NCBI GenBank assembly: GCA_002189035.1 | Contig: CM007990.1 | Coordinates: 434,001-498,000, forward strand | Direction of reading: 5' to 3' | Origin: Utricularia gibba | Lineage: Eukaryota; Streptophyta; Magnoliopsida; Lamiales; Lentibulariaceae | Length of the DNA stretch: 64,000 bases | Shown here: positions 1-12,340 of the stretch, one piece after another | How positions within the stretch are numbered: position 1 is the first letter of the stretch | Layout of the letters: each line of letters begins with the position of its first letter | Program-made: the position numbers and the translations under genes | Notes under the pieces: generated by a model | The model's input: only the letters and a program-made list of their open reading frames with translations | Told to the model about the DNA's origin: nothing | Database searches by the model: none

Positions 1-3000
1 TTTGGATGGACTTGAGGTTGAGTTGGACGAAGAGAGGGAGGAGTCGTCGGATGATTTTGAGGAGCCTAGGCGGAAAGCTAAGAAAAACAGGGCTACTGAG
101 GGTGCATCAACGTCGGGAGCAGTTGGGCGTAGAAGTAGCCTGAGTTTGATAGGTTGGTCGTTTTTCTATATTTTGGTACCTGGAATTTTTCTGTGTATGT
201 GGAGGGCTGATCTTGTTAACTCATCCCTGAATGAGAAGAATGGATGTGTTACTGGTCTAACCATTAGATGCAGTTTTTGCCTGTAAAGAATGAATTTATC
301 GTTCTATCTTGATTTTGTGATCTTGATGGCATATATTGATCGAAAAATTCATCTCCTCCTCAGTTGAGGTCTCCAAGATTTCATTAAGATTTTGCATTTG
401 TTAAAATCCTGTTGGTTTCGTAATTATTCATTCATAGTTCATTAATTCCATCTTTCACATTCAAACTCATGTCCTTTTCTTCAGATGTCATTAAGGGTGA
501 TGCGAAAATGATTCCCAATGTAGTCAAATTTTGGGTTGAAAAGTATGAGAGAAGTCGAAACTCTGCGATGGCTGAACTCTTGACTTTGCTTTTTCAGGTT
601 GGCATGCTGGTTTTAATAATTTTTATGTAAGCGTAATTTTATTTGATGTTGCTTCCATAATATTGCTATCTTGCAGGCATGTGGAGCAGATTATTTTCTT
701 CAAGAAAATGATGTCGATAAAACTGATGTGGATGATGCTGTAGTTCAGCTTGTAAATATTGCCAAGGCAGTATCCTTTTTTTGAAAACAATGCTCATTTT
801 CAGTAGTTGAATGTGCAAGCATTTCATAGAATTTTGATGCAGTCTATTCAAAAGAACACAGTTGAAATTTCTTAACACTGATTTAGGGTGATATTGAAGA
901 TTTTCAAAATTCTAAAAGGGATCTCAAGCATTTCAAAGAAAATTTGCTGTCTTTCATAGATAACGTGGTTGGGGAATGTCAGGATGGACCGTTATTTGAA
1001 AAGGATGAGCCACTCTTTGATCGGTGCATAGACTACATCATTGCCTTGTCGTGGTAAGTTCCTTCATTTCTATAACTAGGAGTGTACTTTTCTGAGATAT
1101 CTAGCAGTTTGTTGTCATATATTAGTTTCTTCTTTACAGTACTCCTCCTAGATTCTATCGTCAAATAGCCACACTTATGGGACTTCAGTTTGTCTCATCC
1201 TTTATAAATGTTGCGAATAAGCTTGGTTCGCTGAGAGAAACTACTCAGCGGCAGCTAAATGCTGAAAAAAAGAAAAATGCTGAAGGACCAGGTATTGAAT
1301 CACTAAATAAAAGGCTGTCAATGGCACACGAGAAAATTACAATTATGGAAGACATGATGCGAAAAATATTTACTGGGTATGCTTATTGGCAGTTGTTCAA
1401 TTCAGTTTGGCTAATTGCATCTTTATAATGTGTCTAATACATTTTGTATGGTGAATTTTAGGTTATTTGTACATCGTTATCGAGACATTGACCCAGATAT
1501 CCGGATGTCATGTATAGACTCACTTGGAAAGTGGATACTTGAGTACCCTTCTCTCTTCTTGCGGGACTTGTATCTGAAGTACCTGGGCTGGACATTAAAT
1601 GATAAAGTAATTATTAGATGATGATTTGAGAATCCAGGAGTGAGAAATTAAGTTACCTGTAGCTAATATCTGCATCATTTCGTTCTATTTTGGCATGCAG
1701 AATCCTGGAGTTAGAAAGACGTCTATTCTGGCATTGCAAAGCCTGTATGAGGTGGATGATAATGTACCTTCTCTTAATCATTTCACTGAGAGGTTTTCTA
1801 AAAGAATGGTAGAACTAGCTGATGACATTGACATTTCTGTGGCTGTCTGCGCTATAGGCCTTGTTAAACAGTTACTCAGGTATGTGGTAGCAGAAAAATC
1901 TCTTTTGTTTGGCATTTATGAAATTGGCCCATGGAATTTCATGATTTTATCTTTTTTTTTTGTTTCTTTTACATGATGCAGACATAGACTTGTTCTGGAT
2001 GAAGATTTAGGTTCTTTGTATGACTTATTGATTGATGACCCTCCAGATGTTAGGCGTGCCATTGGAGGATTGGTGTATGATCATTTGATTGCTCAGAAAT
2101 TTAATGATTCAAGAACTCGGCCCACAGGTTTGTTTTGTGTTTTTGTCAATGTGCACACCTTATCTAAATACTGACTGAATTTGGCATTCTTCATCCTGTT
2201 TCTAGGAACTGATTCTGAACCTTCGGAGGTATATATAAATAGAATGCTGAAGATACTAAGAGAATTTTCAGCTGATCCCATACTGAGCTCCTATGTCATT
2301 GATGATATTTGGGATTACATGAAGGCCATGAAAGTATGCAACTTGCTTTGTCTTCAGACGTTTTTTTGTGTGTGTGTGTGTGTTTTTTTTTTTTTTTGCC
2401 TGATCTTATGATTTTATGCATTATTCAGGGCATGATAATGGTGCTGAAGTATTTTTCTTCGATATGTAGTCACTTCATTCACTTGCTCTCATTTCTGTTT
2501 TGGTCTCTTTGTGCATCTGCAATTCTAGGATTGGAAGTGCATTATTCAAATGATATTGGAAGATAACCCATCAGCTGAGCTTGATGATATGGATGCTACA
2601 AACCTGATCAGGCTCTTCATTGCATCAGCGAGGAAGGCAGTTGGTGAAAGGATTGTCCCTGCAACTGATAACAGACATCCACATCAAACAAAGGCTCAGA
2701 AGGTGATATTCGTTTCGATTATTATCATTTGTAATGTTTCTTGAAACATTCTTGTCACCACAAAATTTTCTATCTCGTGCCCATTGAATCATGATTCTCC
2801 TTTTCATAATCTTCGTTTCTTAATATTTATAGGAAATGTTTGAGAACAGCAAGCGTGAGATCACAGCCGCCATGATGAAGAATTATCCTCTACTCTTACG
2901 CAAATTTATCTCTGACAAGGACAAAGTAGGACATTTGATTGAAATTATGGTCCACATGAACCTAGAGCTGTACTCTCTCAAGCGTCAAGAACAGGTAAGT

Positions 3001-5779
3001 TAGTTGATTGAGATCAGTTTTTTAGTATTTTCTATCATGGGTATTACATTGTATGTCTTTGGCCACATTTCATTTTTCAGAATTTCAAGACTACTCTGAA
3101 ACTTATCCGAGATGTGTTCTTTAAGCATGGAGAGAAGGATGCTTTAAGATCATGTGTGAAGGCAATACGATTCTGTGCAACTAATAGCCTTGGGGAATTG
3201 CAAGATTTTGCCTCAAATCAGGTCAAGGAGCTTCAGGATGAGTTAATTCGCAAATTGAGATCTGCCATTAAAGATGTTCAGGTATATTCATTCATATGTA
3301 CACTGCAGGTATAATCCGTTGAAAATTGATATGCCCTATTTTTTTGGCAGAATGGTGGTGATGAATATTCGTTGCTCGTGAATCTGAAAAGGTTATATGA
3401 GCTTCAGTTATCATGCAGTGTACCTGTGGAAAACATGTACCATGATTTTGCAGACATTCTAAAAAATCATAGTAGCATTGACGACGAGGTAGATCTTCAA
3501 GTCCTCACATGTTTTTGTCCCTTTGTTTTCAACTCTGTTGTCTTCACTGATGATGAGTGTATTTTCATGATCCAGGTTGCTGCCTTTTTGCTTCTCAATA
3601 TGTTTCTACATGTTTCTTGGTCCCTGCACTCTGTTCTATCCAGTAATACGGTTTCAGAGGCATCTTTGTCGTCTCTTGTAGAGAAGCGTGATAGCCTGCT
3701 GCAACAGCTTCAGTATTTTCTTGATGACCCTAGACTTCACGTTGACAGTGGATCCAATGCGCTGCTGGCATACAGAGTACGAAGATTATGCCAAATGGCC
3801 TATTGTCAACTATGCCTTTCCTATAATACACAAATGTTCTGCTTGGGTGTATTTAACCTTGACTGTGTTGGGTTCTAACTCTGCCTAATTTGATGTCCTA
3901 ATAGGTGTGTGGAATACTTGCCGACACTTGGTGTTTGTTCAGAAGGTCTAAGTTTGCTTCAACAAAGCTGGATGCATTAGGCTACAGCCCAGATAAATCC
4001 GTGATTAAGAAGTACTGGAACGTGTGCCAGCCATTAACCGCTGTTTCTGGTAAGAGCTGCTGTTATTGTATTTCTTTCCCTCTGACATGTTTAATTAAGG
4101 AAGATTATAGCATCCCTGCGAATGGTACATCCTGTGAAATTTTTCAGGCTGCCTTGAATCTTTTGTGAATAACTTACTGGAACTTTTAATTTATGTTGGA
4201 AGTAATGGTCATTTCTAATTTTTGGCTGTTTCCATATTTCAAGATGATGAAGAAGACGAGAAAGGAAATAGAGAGTACGTGGAGGACACCAATGCAGATA
4301 CCATCATGTTTTGTTTGGCCAAGTTGGTGGCCACTGATTCAGTCCCCAAGGTAGTATATTTTGATCTCACTTCAGTCGGTTTTCTTTTTTTCGTCATTAA
4401 GATATTTTTGTGATCCCTATGATTTTTTGCTCTTTGTGGATGCGACTTGAAGTCAACTGCTCGTTATGAAGAAGAAATAAATGCTATGTCGTAGTTTCTG
4501 TTTGTCATAATGTGCATAATTTCATTAAGCATTCTTGTTCCATGAAGCTCAGCATGCTCCTTTAATCGCAGGAGCATCTTGCCCCCGAGATTGTTGCCGG
4601 TTTTGTCAAGTACGGACCAAGTGTTGGTGAGATTGTTAAGAATATGCTTACCGCCTTGAAGAAGAAAGGAGATATATCAGCTATTCTTCTAGAATCCTTG
4701 AAGCAGGTTGGACTGCTAGATGTGGATTGTTTTATGGGTGCCTTCTTTTACTGTTATATGTGCAAGTGGTTGTGTTATCTGATATACATTAATCCAGGTT
4801 CATCAAAATCATCTGCTTGTGACCTCTCATGGGAAAGGCGAATCATTGTCAAAAAAGTCTATCAAGGAATGTAAAGATCTTGCAATTCGGCTTTCTGGGA
4901 TGTATGCTGGTGCTGCTCGAAACAAGTACAGATCTGAAATTTTGAACATTGTTAAAGGAGGTATAAATTACGCATTTGTGGATGCTCCAAAACGGCTGTC
5001 TTTCCTGGATGCTGTGCTGCAGCATTTTGCAACCAAACTCCCCGCATCCGACATGAGTGATATGTAAGTTCACACAATCAATCTCCATATACACTCAAAG
5101 CATCAAATATACTCTTTCTGTTTTCTTATGAACCGCAGAATCAACCTCCATATGCACTTGATCATCAAATTTCCTAATTCATGTTTGCTTATGGCCTGCT
5201 ATTGTGGCCTGCAAATTAGAGGGGTGCTGCGCAGAATGCTTGCTCAAATTACAGTAGCTTCTGTTTGGCATGTTATGTTCTTGATACTGAATTTTCCTTT
5301 TTCTTGTCATTCAGTATGAATGGAGTTAAGGGAAGAATTGTGAATTTGAATACTGACAAGGACCCCGGTGCCTGGCGTCCCTACCACACATTCCTAGAAA
5401 CTCTTCGTGAGAAGGAAGGTGCCAAAGGTAAAGCCCAAAATCACTTCATCCGACTTCTATACGCTGCATGGTCTCATTATTGAAATCAATCGTTATATGC
5501 TCTCATCGTTTTGTTCTTACTCCGATCTGGGTCACTGCAGATGCCAAAGAAGTCGCGGCTGTCCGGCGCCGTGGTCGTCCTCGTAAGGTCCAGAACGTGC
5601 AAGGGAAGCGACTCTTTGATGAGCAAAATTCAAGTGGAGAAGAAGATTCCATAAGTGGGTCTGAGCAGGACCATCTCAAACATGAAGACGAAGACGATGA
5701 TAATCCTTCGATACAGTCGCTGAGAGCGTCATCCAAATCAAAATCATCAAGGTCATCAAAGGACGACAAGAGGATCTGA
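1..5779 (+). CDS. SCC3: Cohesin subunit SCC3 (STAG/SA family), 5'-partial
   Basis: SCC3 is the HEAT-repeat subunit that binds the SMC1/SMC3/SCC1 ring and loads or holds cohesin on chromatin. Twenty exons can be joined in one frame: 1-152, 485-597, 677-769, 887-1053, 1140-1376, 1462-1606, 1701-1879, 1982-2127, 2206-2333, 2529-2702, 2833-2994, 3081-3281, 3351-3488, 3576-3776, 3905-4049, 4244-4350, 4572-4706, 4798-5063, 5315-5427, 5541-5779. They give about 1079 residues, close to full length for plant SCC3, so only a short N-terminus lies left of the window. The STAG core is clear (VIKGDAKMIPNVVKFWVE; then the stretch after RDIDPDIRMSC). The N-terminal part visible is acidic with a basic patch (RRKAKK). 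The C-terminal tail carries an AT-hook-like RRRGRPRK followed by an acidic, serine-rich region ending in DDKRI. A 3'UTR intron (about 5790-5868) is likely. The frame is intact throughout. Confidence 0.96.
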
Positions 5780-6631
5780 CACACCCTCGGTAATGATCAT
5801 TTCTGCCACTTAACAGTCACCTTTTTCCATGATCTCATAACCTCCTTTTTTGCACCTTCCATTGCAGGCGAAGTCAACCACCCACGCTGCTCCCATTCTC
5901 CAGCCGGTTTAGTATCATGGAGTCTTTCAGATGTCTAAAAGGTTGGATTTTTATAGATTTCCCTTACATCAATATCATGGTGTATTAACGTGTAGCAACT
6001 AGTAGCCACCATGGCGATGGATGTATAAAGTGCACCAAAGGATCCATCCGCTTTCGCATTTATATCCGGCGAGTACCATCCGCCCAACCATTCAATGCTC
6101 ATTCGTGCTTGAATCCAGTAGATGTTGCTCCGGACATTTATTGTCTCCCGGAGCATGCATTTAATAAGGCTTGTCTTAGAGCAGACAGCCCCGACAAGAT
6201 TAGAAAGAAATATATCGAAAACCCGCTATTAAGTAGGCAACACAACAGATGAACCAAAAAAGAAATGGGGATGCAGGTACTTGGCGCTTCCACCATTCAT
6301 CACTTACTACTAGAAAGAAGATGAATTTCCTTCAAATGGGGATGCAGTGAAGAGGAGGAAAGGACATTCCCTTGTTAATACAGGTTAGTGTGCTGCTTGA
6401 TCACACCTTTACTGTGTGTTTTTATTGTAATGTTGGTGATTAATATAAGATGCACTTCAAAGCAGGGTGTTTACAAGAAGAGATCAGGGACACCAACAGA
6501 TGACTAGATGGGTGCAATTATTCAAAGTGTGGCCCTTTCCTTTGCCCCCATGATCTTGGAATAATTTTAGGATTATTTGGTTTTTTTTTTCTGAAAAGAA
6601 GGGTATAATGATGTTCCCATTTTACCCTTAT
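5780..6631. other. SCC3 3'UTR and convergent intergenic spacer
   Basis: The SCC3 3'UTR, with a probable intron (GGTAATGA donor, ttgcag acceptor near 5868), runs into a spacer facing the 3' end of the minus-strand LRR gene. No open frame here resembles a protein and no repeat or RNA gene was recognised. Confidence 0.5.
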
Positions 6632-7815
6632 CTACAAGGTGCATTCTTGGGTAGGCCTTGATTTCTGAGACCCGGCTTTGAAAGGGCAGGGGGTCTCCAG
6701 TGGCGGAACCATGCAGTTGTACTGTAGACACACCGAGGTGCTCTGTGGAATCTCCACCGTCGGGTTGATCTGGATCCCCGTCAGATAGTTGTGCTGCAGA
6801 TACAGAACCTGTATGCTTGCCGATAGGATCCTGTCCACGAAGCAACCGGGGACCTGCCCGGAGAATCGGTTGTTGTTCAGGTACAGAACCGGGACCGTTG
6901 AGAACGAGGGCGGTATATCGCCGGAGAGGCGGTTGAAGCTGAGATCGAGGGTCTGGATTTTCACCGGGCTGCCGGTGGGTTGTACGTGGCCGGAGAGCTG
7001 GTTCCTCTGCAGTTGAAGCGTGGTGATGGGGAAGGTGAATAGAATTCCCGGGATCGCGCCGACGAAACGGTTCGCGCTGAGGTCGACGTAGTTTAACTGG
7101 TTTAATGTGGAAATCACGCGGGCGATTGGACCGGAGAGGCGATTTGCGGACAGCGAGAGGTGTTGGAGAGATGAGGGGAGGCCTTGGCGGGGAGCCACCC
7201 GTACAGCTGGTTCTGATTCAAATCCAACCGGGTTAGTTTCTGTGATATCAGCGGCGGGATTGTACCGGTGAGGTGGTTGTGGCAGAGTATGAGGTTTGTT
7301 AGCGCCGGCAGTGTTCCGATCGAAGCAGGGATGGTGCCATTAAGCTGATTGTAACTGAGGTCCAGAGTTTCCAGGCCTTGAAGTGTTCCCAGGTTTTGGG
7401 GAATCTCACCGGAGATAAAATTGCGACTGACAGCTAAAAACTTGAGCGATTTCAATTCCGTGACGTTCTGCGGCAGACGGCCCATTATCCGTCCCGGGAC
7501 GACGGTGAACTCCTCCAGAGCGGTGAGCTTCCCGATGGCAGGATCGAGTCTGCCCATCAACCCAGGGGATCCGGCGCGGGGATCGCCGAGGTTAAGGGCG
7601 CTGACTCTGTCTCCGACACAGTAAACCCCGGCAAAGTTACATGGGTCGGAGGTAAAATCCCATGAAGCGAAGTAGTTGGAGCCAGGCATATCCTTCAAGC
7701 TCTTTCTGATGGATTGCAGGGCCAGGAAATCATTGGGGTCGAGCATGGCCTGGGAGACCACTGCGAAATTCCAAAAGAAAACGAAGATGCAGCAGCAAGA
7801 GCTCCATCTCTCCAT
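6632..7815 (-). CDS. Secreted leucine-rich repeat protein, frameshifted by one base
   Basis: This is a cell-wall or apoplastic LRR protein without a kinase domain. A hydrophobic signal peptide (residues 1-22, start ATG at 7815) is followed by the LRR N-terminal cap (SDPCNFAGVYC) and about nine plant-type LRRs (LxxLxLxxNxLxGxIP). The C-terminal cap includes LQHNYLTGIQINP and CLQYNCMVPP, typical of a conserved single-exon plant LRR family. The coding frame changes inside the fifth to sixth repeat: upstream residues read ...LYGWLP in one frame and LPSSLQHLSL continues in another. The switch falls at the G4 run 7189-7192 (C4 on the coding strand). One extra C there restores the family pattern and makes the length 394 aa. 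I infer a sequencing or assembly error; a real null allele is the alternative. A TATA box lies upstream at 7863-7874. Confidence 0.88.
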
Positions 7816-7862
7816 CGGAGGAATGAATTTGAAGGGAACGCAGGGGAGGTGGCGATGTGTAT

Positions 7863-7874
7863 GCATATATATAT
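7863..7874 (-). promoter_or_regulatory. TATA box of the LRR gene
   Basis: An uninterrupted TA tract (atatatatatat context) lies about 50 bp upstream of the LRR start codon, at the expected place for a TATA element with a short leader. It could also be a simple repeat. Confidence 0.5.
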
Positions 7875-7906
7875 ATGTGCAGGATGGTGAAGAAGCTTTA
7901 ACGTGA

Positions 7907-9801
7907 AGCTTTAATGGAGACAGCCATCAACAGCTGTAGAGTGGCGTAATCATAGAGCCCCCGAAAAGATAGATAGACGTATAAATTTGGCTTCACAGGA
8001 AAGCAATCAAGAAAACTGAAGCCTTATTGATGGTCTTTAGTGCGTGCAGGAGGAGATGGGCCGATGCTTGATGAATAGCCATAGTGGGAAAGGGGGCTGC
8101 CTGTCTCGTGGACCCTGCTGCTCATCAGGCCCCGGTAGGTGGTTTGGTCATTGGAAGGAGTGGGGGCTCCCGTACCTTGCTCCGTCATATTCGGGTATAT
8201 CTCTTCTTCTTCTTATTCTTCTCCTCCTAAACAACAGTTACCATTCCCATTTCTCGCCTTCTCAGGATTGGAAGGATTCCATTTGAGCAGACCAATTACA
8301 AAGCGGCAACGATGACACTCATTCCATCTGACAGGGGGGTTTTGATTGTCATCACCTTAATCCCCCATCCTACATGTCCAGCCTTGCTACTGAGTGAAGC
8401 ATCCCATAATAAGAATCAATAAATGCACTGTTGACGTGGCGTTCTCTGCCTTTTGACCTTTGTCGGGATGGGGAAGCTTCCGCCCGGGCCCCGGCGCAGA
8501 CAATTCCGGCACCCCTCCTCGGTTAGTATAGTTTTCATCATGTGTTTCTGTATTTTTGTCTTCCTCCTATTCCCATTATGCCATCTATCTTCATTCTTGA
8601 AAAGTTGATTTTGCTGAGTTTTGGGGTTTTGGTAGCTCAATGTGGGCATTGGATGAATCGGGTTCATTGATACCCATCATTCAATCCCAAAATCTAGCTC
8701 TCATGTTAGATCCTATGCAAAAAAAGTGTCTTGATAATGCATAAATGTTGTGAGCATGATCAAACACATGGTGGAGGCGGAGAGCATTAGTTATTAATCT
8801 CTATTATTGCAGCGCTGGGCCATGGACAAGGGTATAGAATAGTAATGGCATGACCTCCCTTATTTAATTCCCGGGGTGCTCTCTTACAACTGGTGTTAGT
8901 GTTTATGGAGCATGTCCGTTTTAGTACATTATAATTGGAATGTTAGGTGTGCACTAATAGTTGCACTAAAAGGTCATTTTCCGCACACTGATCATCATTA
9001 TCCCCTCTTTATAACAATTACCATTTCACATCGGATTATTTGTTTAATTAAAAATTATGATTTCTTGTCTGAAAGTTCTTTATTTAAATTACATGATTCT
9101 GTAGTTTATATTATATTTTACAATACTATGTTTCACTATGCCATCAACAAAGCAGGTGTAAGAGTGAGGGCCCCCGGCTCTCTTTCTTACATGACAACAA
9201 AATCACATTAAGAAGGATGGTGGACGAGGAAGAGCCTACCTGTCCTAACACATCATCTTCAAGCAGCAGCAGCAGCAACCAGACACTGCAGCTCTGCTTC
9301 AATTATTTTGAAGCAGTCCCCTACAAAAAACTTCATGAGCTGCCCTCTTCGTACGTGGATGATTCCTCGCAAATCGAATAGTCGATATGGTGCGCATTAA
9401 GACACTTTACACTCGTTCGTTGTCGCATGGTTCCGTGCTGCTATGATGTGTCACTACTATCATATCGTATAGCATCCTCCTCCATCACTCATGATGTCGT
9501 TCTATGTTAGTGGATTGGATGGAGAAAATCTTGTTATTTACCCTTTTTTCTCGTTCGGTTTGGGCCCCTTTTACGGCCCATTAACAGATTTGGCCCATGT
9601 GATGCTGCGCGTGGAAAGCACGCAGATTCTCTGTTATCCAGTTGTAGCAAGGTGTTGGAGTTTTTTTTATCAGAGTGACCACTAGGGCGATCTGCATGAA
9701 CAAAAGATGATATAGTCTCCTGCATCCAAAAATAGTGAAGCTCCTCATTTGGTTGTTGATGGAAATGCGCCTTCTTCCTGCATGGAACTCCAAAACACCA
9801 C
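7907..9801. other. Intergenic region, 1.9 kb, no gene recognised
   Basis: Several short open frames exist on both strands but none has coding character or family motifs. A pyrimidine-rich tract with repeated tct units lies near 8200-8225, and an (agc)n run near 9262-9280. Three GGCCC/GGGCC-type motifs occur at about 9563-9597. The left part includes the promoter of the LRR gene, and the right end may include a last exon or 3'UTR of the bHLH-like gene. Confidence 0.5.
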
Positions 9802-11361
9802 TCATAAGAACAAACAACATGAATGGGGCTGATATGCGGAAGGAATTTCTGGAACAGTCAGTGATGAGAATATTGCATGTCGGAGGATGAAGAAGATGCT
9901 GACCTTGTAGGTAAACCCCTTCAATGGATTCTCATGTAATCCTTCAGAAAAAACTGTAGGCATGACTATGAGGCCTCTGCTTTGGAGCAGCTCATAAGCT
10001 GCTGACGGATCGACACTAATCAATCTCCCTAGTGTTTCTTCTACTGGCCCTTCAAGCATTTGTTCATGGACAATATAATGGCCAAGCCCCTGAAAGTTGA
10101 AAAACAGCAATTTTGATATTCATATGCGGGATGATGATATCTTTAACAATGGTACTGCAGATGAAGTTGAGTCATGTACCTCTAGGAATAACACAGAGCT
10201 AGAAGTGGGTTCGCCACCTAATCTTCTTTGACTGAGATCCTAAAAGACATATAGCATCTCTAATACTTGTAAGCATGTGCGCTAAAGCTAATAGAATGGG
10301 TGAGAGTGAAAAAAAATATAATAAAAACAATCCTCCCAATGCAGAGTAGTAGGGGAAATAGTTTCCGAGTCCAAAAGCATCACTGATGCTACCTTCATTT
10401 GGCACTGCAACTTCTTCACGTAGTCAATGACGTGATCCAGAAATGCTTCTCTATCAACCTGTAATCATACTTTTCCTCATTCAAAGAATGAAAGCTGTGT
10501 TTTGGGTGAATTTGTGCAGTCTTACCATTTGTGAATGAGGCACTACTTCTTGTAAAGCTCTAAGTGCATGCGATAATCTCATTCTGCGAGACTAAACAAA
10601 ATCGAAGAAACATCTGAGATGCATGAAAATGAAAGGGAAAACTCTCTAACCCATTAAGACAGGAAAACGCCTGGTGATTCACAAGAGAATATGCATACAC
10701 GGTCACTAGCATATGCTTTCTCCCTCGATCTCTTCCTTCTAGAATCAGAAGTGTGATGTGTTTTAGCAGGACCTGATCTTAAATAAGCTTGAGGAGCATA
10801 ACTGCTATCCGAACTCCACACTTGTTTCTGTGAACAAGTATTCCTATGAGGGAGGCGTATGGAGGCTTAATTTTAAAAAGGGCCACGGTACAAACTTGAC
10901 CTGAACTCCCACTTGATCTTCCGAGTTTGCAAATTGACTCGCAGAATTTCCCTCAAAATGCAAGCTCACATATGGTTCCTGCTAGAACCAACTACAAAAT
11001 CACATTTCACATATAAAATCGAATCATCAGTCATCAATGCAAAAGTAGCCGGCTATACCAACTGAGAATGTTCTGAAATGAATCCTTGGTTTTGCGGCTG
11101 CATGCTATAATGCATTTGCTCCTTGGGTTCAGAGTATCCCTTTTCACTAAGGAACTGCAAATAATTGTGAGGATTCTCCTGGAAATGTTCCCACTGAGTT
11201 GTTAGAACCGGCATTTCATAAGTGCCACTACTTTCAAGAACCGTGACATCTTGCTGCTCGTCATTGATGCCACCAAGAAACTCATAAGCATTCTCTGATA
11301 TCCTCCCATTAAAAGTCACCGGGAAAAAATGCGAGTTCCTTCTAAAATCGTGTTCCTCCAT
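9802..11361 (-). CDS. bHLH-like transcription factor with weak basic region
   Basis: Seven exons splice in phase 0: 11059-11361, 10901-10981, 10699-10827, 10526-10591, 10393-10458, 10180-10239 and 9904-10089. The start is MEEHDFRRNSHFF at 11361. The N-terminal 140 residues are acidic and low-complexity. The basic part reads RRKRSREKAYASDRSRRMRL and helix 1 HALRALQEVVPHS. Helix 2 is FLDHVIDYVKKLQCQMKDLS. After it comes RRLGGEP, then a conserved C-terminal block (GLGHYIVHEQM...LLQSRGLIVMPT). The basic region lacks the usual H-E-R spacing of E-box binders, so DNA binding may be weak or altered. The 3' end is uncertain: either the frame runs through to a stop at 9802, or a GT donor at 9903 leads to a short last exon I could not place. 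The family is known from angiosperms, but I do not assign a symbol. Confidence 0.75.
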
Positions 11362-12340
11362 TACACAACCAGCGAACTGCGCTGCCAACCAAATAAACAT
11401 TTTTTAAAAGAAAATCATGAAAACAATATTCAAGCGATACAACTCGAAATCTAGCACAAAACGGTAGAACACTACTAGCAATCGTTTCGAAAACATCATA
11501 TGGATAAAATGCGTATATCGAATACTCCTGGGCTCCGTCACATATCTGCATATCTACAACCGCAGAAATTAAACACCAAAACAACAAGTTCACACGCTGC
11601 GAAGCATCAAACAAAAGCATGCCATTGTAGAAGCACAAAACCTGGAGACCAGACGGAAATGCGTACTATTGTACTGTTACGTACCCCATGAAGTGGAGAC
11701 GAAGAGAGGGAAAATGCGATTTACAAAAAAAGAAAACAAAAACAAAGAAGGCTTTGGGCCTATTTGAAAAGGGCCGATCCATTGCTTCCTATGGGCCTTA
11801 ATAAGGAAAACAAAAAATAATAATTTATAATGAAAAAATTTTATGGTAAAAATCACAATACTAAAATATTATGTTAGCTTATAGGGAACAACTCATATGA
11901 TAAGTACGACAGAAATGTTACGATTTCTCATAAATTATGATGATTCTAGTTATACAATATATTGATTCAAGCATTGTTCCAAATCGATTACATTGAATCA
12001 TGAAAATCCGATCATCTGATAAAACAAAGTCACAATTTACATATGATATTCAATATTATAAGAGTTATACATATCATCTCCTATGTCGTATATTGAATTA
12101 TTTAAAATCAAAAAAATGATTTCGAATAGTCATGGTCTAAACTACTAAAAAAAATATAGTTTATGATCTATCACCAAACATGGACGTAATAAACTAACAT
12201 ATTTCATTTCTTAAGTTAATATTTTTGGATAATTATTTAATTAAATGATTTAGAAATTGATATAATATAAATATCATCTAAATTTTGTAATAATATATCT
12301 AATTATTGTATCTTCAAAAAAAAAAAAAGCTTTACTCATA
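11362..12340. other. 5' leader/promoter of bHLH-like gene and AT-rich spacer
   Basis: The leader of the minus-strand bHLH-like gene contains an intron acceptor (ttggcag) just upstream of the start codon. Around 11755-11805 there are three GGGCC/GGGCCT motifs (site II-like, common in plant housekeeping promoters). From 11806 to 12340 the sequence is strongly AT-rich, with no open frame or clear repeat, and ends in an A12 tract near 12317. Confidence 0.5.

Noticed and set aside
2368-2397. (TG)n followed by a poly-T tract in SCC3
   Set aside because: It is an ordinary microsatellite and polypyrimidine tract within an intron.
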